NCBI GenBank assembly: GCA_019693395.1
Contig: JAAMXP010003424.1
Coordinates: 1,323 to 25,516 of the forward strand
Source: Ettlia oleoabundans
Lineage: Eukaryota; Chlorophyta; Chlorophyceae; Chlamydomonadales
Direction of reading: 5' to 3'
DNA: 24,194 bases
Shown: one piece after another, positions 21,168 through 24,194 of the stretch
Layout of the letters: every line of letters begins with the position of its first letter
Position numbering within the stretch: the stretch's first letter is position 1
Notes under the pieces: generated by a model
The model's input: the letters and a program-made list of their open reading frames with translations, nothing else
What the model was told of the DNA's origin: nothing
Databases searched by the model: none
Translations under genes and position numbers: made by a program

Positions 21168-21888
21168 AATATGGCGGCGTTTGGTGGTTTGGCGAGGGCA
21201 CTGGCATCAAATATTTATCAGCAAGGGGATCGCGGGCGACAGCATTTGACAACAGTGTAGGTTGTCTCCTCTGTGTTATATTCTTTCCATTCAAATGTAT
21301 GTAACTTGCCCTGTGGTAGAGACGGTCTTGAAAAAATTGGGCACTCGCAAAGTAAAAAGCAATGAAACATTGCCTTATGTGGCAGTGAGGGGGCAAGCGA
21401 GCAGGGGATGATGGTGTCAGAACAGATGCTGTGGATCTCTGAGCGGCACGGCACCCTGTCTGTTCAGTCATGCCACCCCGGTGCCCTGGGGCTGTCCAAC
21501 ATAAGCCGATGATCTGGCTGGCCAACAACCAGACTACAGAATCTTTGTCAAGTGGTTCAAGCGACAAGCTTTGGTGTTGCACCACCTAGTCTTTGGCTGG
21601 ATTTGCGTATTACTGCCTAATGCTTTGAGAAGACCGCCAACTGCCTGCCCTTTTGTTGGGTTTTTAAATACCTTCCTACAGCCCATAGAAGAGATCATGG
21701 TATGGGTATGGTTTGCAGCTTTGTTAACCCTTGTTAGTCAACATCTGCCTACCGAAAGGTGTTCTGGTTGCTGTGTGACTTTTACTCTAATTGATTTGAT
21801 GCATATTAGTACCGTGGCTTTTGGCACCCAGCACAAAAACACATTACTCCTACTCGGTCAAGCATACAAACTATATCAAGAAATTGTT
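21168..21888. other. Convergent spacer between UGD and the transporter gene
   Basis: This holds the 3' UTRs of UGD (plus) and the SLC35F6-like gene (minus). A plus-strand TGTAA at 21300-21304 serves UGD. No TGTAA was seen on the minus strand between 21500 and 21888. Open frames here have no recognisable product. Confidence 0.5.
21300..21304 (+). terminator. TGTAA polyadenylation signal for UGD
   Basis: TGTAA lies 133 nt after the UGD stop codon at 21167, in the sequence context ATGTATGTAACTTG. Confidence 0.6.
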
Positions 21889-24039
21889 TCAAGGGGCAAC
21901 CATGCGAGCAGACGGGCTGGAGATGCGCTGTCTGGCCAGCGAGCGGCTCAGGCTGCCTGAGAAGGCAATTATCGGAAGGCTTGACTTCAGGCTGCCGACA
22001 GAAGCGCCACCCATTGCAATTGGCATGCTGCTAGTCACTGCTGGAGAAGCGGCGCTCGTTGATGGGACTGCTATCGCCCCGCTGGACGCTGCTGCAGCAG
22101 GGACCATGTGCTCTCTTTTCAGTTTAATGTGAAATCCTTCCAAGACTGAGCGCTCAGCCACAGGTGACACTGTGGACCATATGGATAGCAAACGCCATCT
22201 GTGCACTACACTTCACTCACCCACAGGCGGCAGGTCTGCTGCCAAAGTATGTCCCTCGTCTTCCTCGACTTGGCCGCCTGCAATCTCTCCAGCTACTTCA
22301 GCGTCGTCTCCCTTCCCATACACCAGGGTGCCCGACACCAGTACCACAAAACTGCAGGGTTCATACACTTACCGGAACCGGTCAACAGTTACAGCTCACA
22401 TCGACAACATGCAATAAAATGGCGGGCAAGGGTTCATTAGCTGCTACTATGGCACAGGGCTGGCCATCCCACATCCAAGTGGCACCCTTACCCAACTGCC
22501 TGGATCCAGCTATACATGCTCCAGCTCTCGCCAAGCTTGCCCATGCCCAATGGGGTATAAAAGAGCAGCTGCACAAGATTACAGGAGCTAAACTGAAGGA
22601 GAACCGCTGAGCCCATGTGTTCCAACAAGGCTGTCAACAACAACCGGCAACCTAATATACTTGTTCCCACTACCTCGCCACATGCTTGACTAGATGAAAT
22701 AAAAGATGGAACAGTAAACGAGCAGGAACAGTATCGCACCAGATCAACAAGCCACACAAAAAGTGTGCGTGTAGTCTCCAGCACAGTCCTGCAAAGTGGC
22801 AGAAGTGTTAGTTCGTTCATGAGTTTTGCTTTAGGTTTGTAACAACGGTTCTATTATATTAATTCTGGATTGGGGGTAGAGGGGCTTTTTGTTGGAGGTG
22901 CCAGTTTAAAAGTACCATCAGGACTGGCGCCACAGGAAAGCAGTGCATAAGTGAGGGTTGCAAGTGAATTGCAAGCAAAAACGACAGAACCAAGTGTGGA
23001 AGGGCGCTGGGCAGTGCGTAGAGCCGATTCCAAGCAAGCTTAACGAACACTCAAAGTGGCCAAAATGCATCACCAAGCCGCATGCTGCAGGCTGTAATGC
23101 ACCCCTGGGCTGACCACCAATAGAACTGCGTGCGTGCGTGTGCGCGAATGTGCGTGTGTGTGACTAAGTAATCACTCTACTAGAATCGGCTTTATGCAGT
23201 TAAGCTCAATTGTGTCAAGCTTTGGCTGTTGATGATGACTGTAGCCTGACAACTTGCCTGAAGACAGCACCTAGGTGGCCCGTAACGCACATCCCCGACA
23301 CGTTGTACAGTAGGAGTGCCACAGCATCCACAATCAAAACTGTAGCTATAACACCGCTGTGGGTGATCATCTGTGACAACACATGCGACCACACAAGCAA
23401 GAGGACGACGACTATAATTGAAGCGACTACAACGGCCCTTGTTGTTCGACTTTCTACAATGCGCGTATAACCTTGCACCACACGGCAAGCTGCGGGAAAG
23501 AATAGATGTGCACTGATCAGCTGCACAACTATTGGACTCACATGCCAAGTATCCAAAGAGTCCTCATGCAGGCCCTGGCCATCAACGCCTGGAAGGCGCT
23601 GCAAGAGGAAAAGACACAACGCAATGTACAGTCCAACTTGTGCGCCATACAAGGACGCCTCATGGCTACAGAAATGGCGAGACTGCAGCTTGGTTAGCGC
23701 ACCTGCACAACAGGCAGTATTACTAAAAGCATGGTAGCAGCTCCTAGAACCCCTTCGTAGCCGACAATTTTTAGTGGAGGGATGTTCAGGTCGGTCATAA
23801 AAAAGTCCTCAAAGGTAATTTGTGCAGCCTGCACACATTGACTGCAGAAGCAGCAGGGAGCGCAACCAGTTCGTTCAAGCAAGCAACTGACAGTGGCATG
23901 TGCAAGTACCTAGGAATATGTGTGCATCAGTTCTGCTGCAGCTGCTGCTTCAAGGCAAATGCAACTCGCCTGGCAACGATGAGCCCCATGCCAGTCAACA
24001 TTGCTTTTTGGCTCACGGGGTGGCTTGCACTGCCTTCTC
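21889..24039 (-). CDS. SLC35F6-like membrane transporter (5' part beyond window)
   Basis: Eight exons in the window (minus strand): 24039-23970, 23841-23703, 23598-23542, 23370-23258, 22788-22740, 22568-22492, 22351-22221, 22169-21889. All phases agree; the first seen exon starts inside a codon, so the N-terminal half lies past the right edge. Family landmarks: QAAQITFEDFFM, PPLKIVGYEGVLG, DSLDTW, LLYNVSGMCVTGHLGAVF, RTVLETTRTLFVWLV, YTPLGMGKLGESW. These mark the SLC35F/EamA drug-metabolite superfamily, close to SLC35F6 and its plant homologues. At least four hydrophobic spans are visible. Substrate unknown; nucleotide sugars are suggested only by family. The last exon is a Ser/Ala-rich soluble tail of about 93 residues. 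Two introns use GC donors (GCGAGT at 23969, GCAAGT at 23257), and the last intron is only 51 nt. Confidence 0.9.
23129..23161 (+). repeat. GTGC/GTGT simple repeat in an intron
   Basis: Alternating purine-pyrimidine tract of GTGC and GTGT units inside the 469-nt GC-AG intron of the transporter gene. Such tracts can adopt Z-DNA and are often polymorphic in length. Confidence 0.6.
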
Positions 24040-24194
24040 CTGGAAAGTATGCAACGCACGAACAGGCAGAATATACTTTGTCATCGTGACTTTACTGAGG
24101 TGCCTCTGTCAAACAGAGACAGAGCAGCAGCCTTAATCGCCTAAGGCCCGTCCAACTAAACTGACTGGTTAATGTAGTGGCAGGGGGGCTGGAG

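Noticed and set aside
21821..22610. Plus-strand open frames at 21821-22132 and 22164-22610 that look protein-like
   Set aside because: They are antisense to the last exons of the SLC35F6-like gene, whose splice phases and family motifs on the minus strand are far stronger.
1..24194. tRNA, rRNA, CRISPR array, prophage or bacterial defence locus
   Set aside because: No cloverleaf with intact T-loop, no regularly spaced direct repeats and no operon-like gene packing were found; all solid genes are intron-rich and eukaryotic.

Overview
The window looks like nuclear DNA of a green alga (Chlorophyta). Seven protein genes are cut into many short exons by mostly 50-470 nt introns with clean GT/GC-AG borders. 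Several genes carry the green-algal polyadenylation signal TGTAA shortly after the stop, and there are no operons or bacterial-style gene packing. The genus cannot be told from the sequence. Gene models below were built by hand: exons were joined only where splice sites, codon phase and family similarity agree.

Layout, left to right. 1-2220: gene-poor DNA with copies of an interspersed repeat. 2221-4646 (-): FAD-dependent oxidoreductase of the DAO family with an N-terminal targeting-like extension. It has a 59-bp tandem duplication in exon 2 and a one-base frame break in exon 4. 4980-9722 (+): a 13-exon gene for a protein of about 855 residues with an N-terminal CXXC-type zinc-finger region and no other recognisable domain. 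9924-10797 (-): LSM1. 10798-12329: GC-rich spacer and a second repeat copy. 12330-13857 (-): BUD32/TP53RK kinase. 14199-15958 (+): nucleoside diphosphate kinase. 15959-17728: mostly spacer, with a possible two-exon kinase-like fragment on the minus strand. 17729-21167 (+): UDP-glucose 6-dehydrogenase in 13 coding exons, the first three only 19, 15 and 20 nt. 21889-24039 (-), continuing past the right edge: SLC35F6-like multi-membrane-pass transporter.

The genes are mostly housekeeping and do not form one pathway. LSM1 acts in cytoplasmic mRNA decay, BUD32 in KEOPS/t6A tRNA modification, NDK in NTP balance, and UGDH makes UDP-glucuronate for wall and matrix polysaccharides. The transporter may handle nucleotide sugars, but that is only an inference from family. 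Two head-to-head gene pairs (DAO/CXXC and BUD32/NDK) share short intergenic promoters of about 340 bp.

Most notable are the tandem duplication in the DAO gene, which either breaks the frame or has created a nascent GC-AG intron; the high share of GC-AG introns (5 of about 55); the micro-exons in UGDH; and the uncharacterised CXXC protein. I found no defence system, CRISPR array, prophage or recognisable tRNA/rRNA gene.
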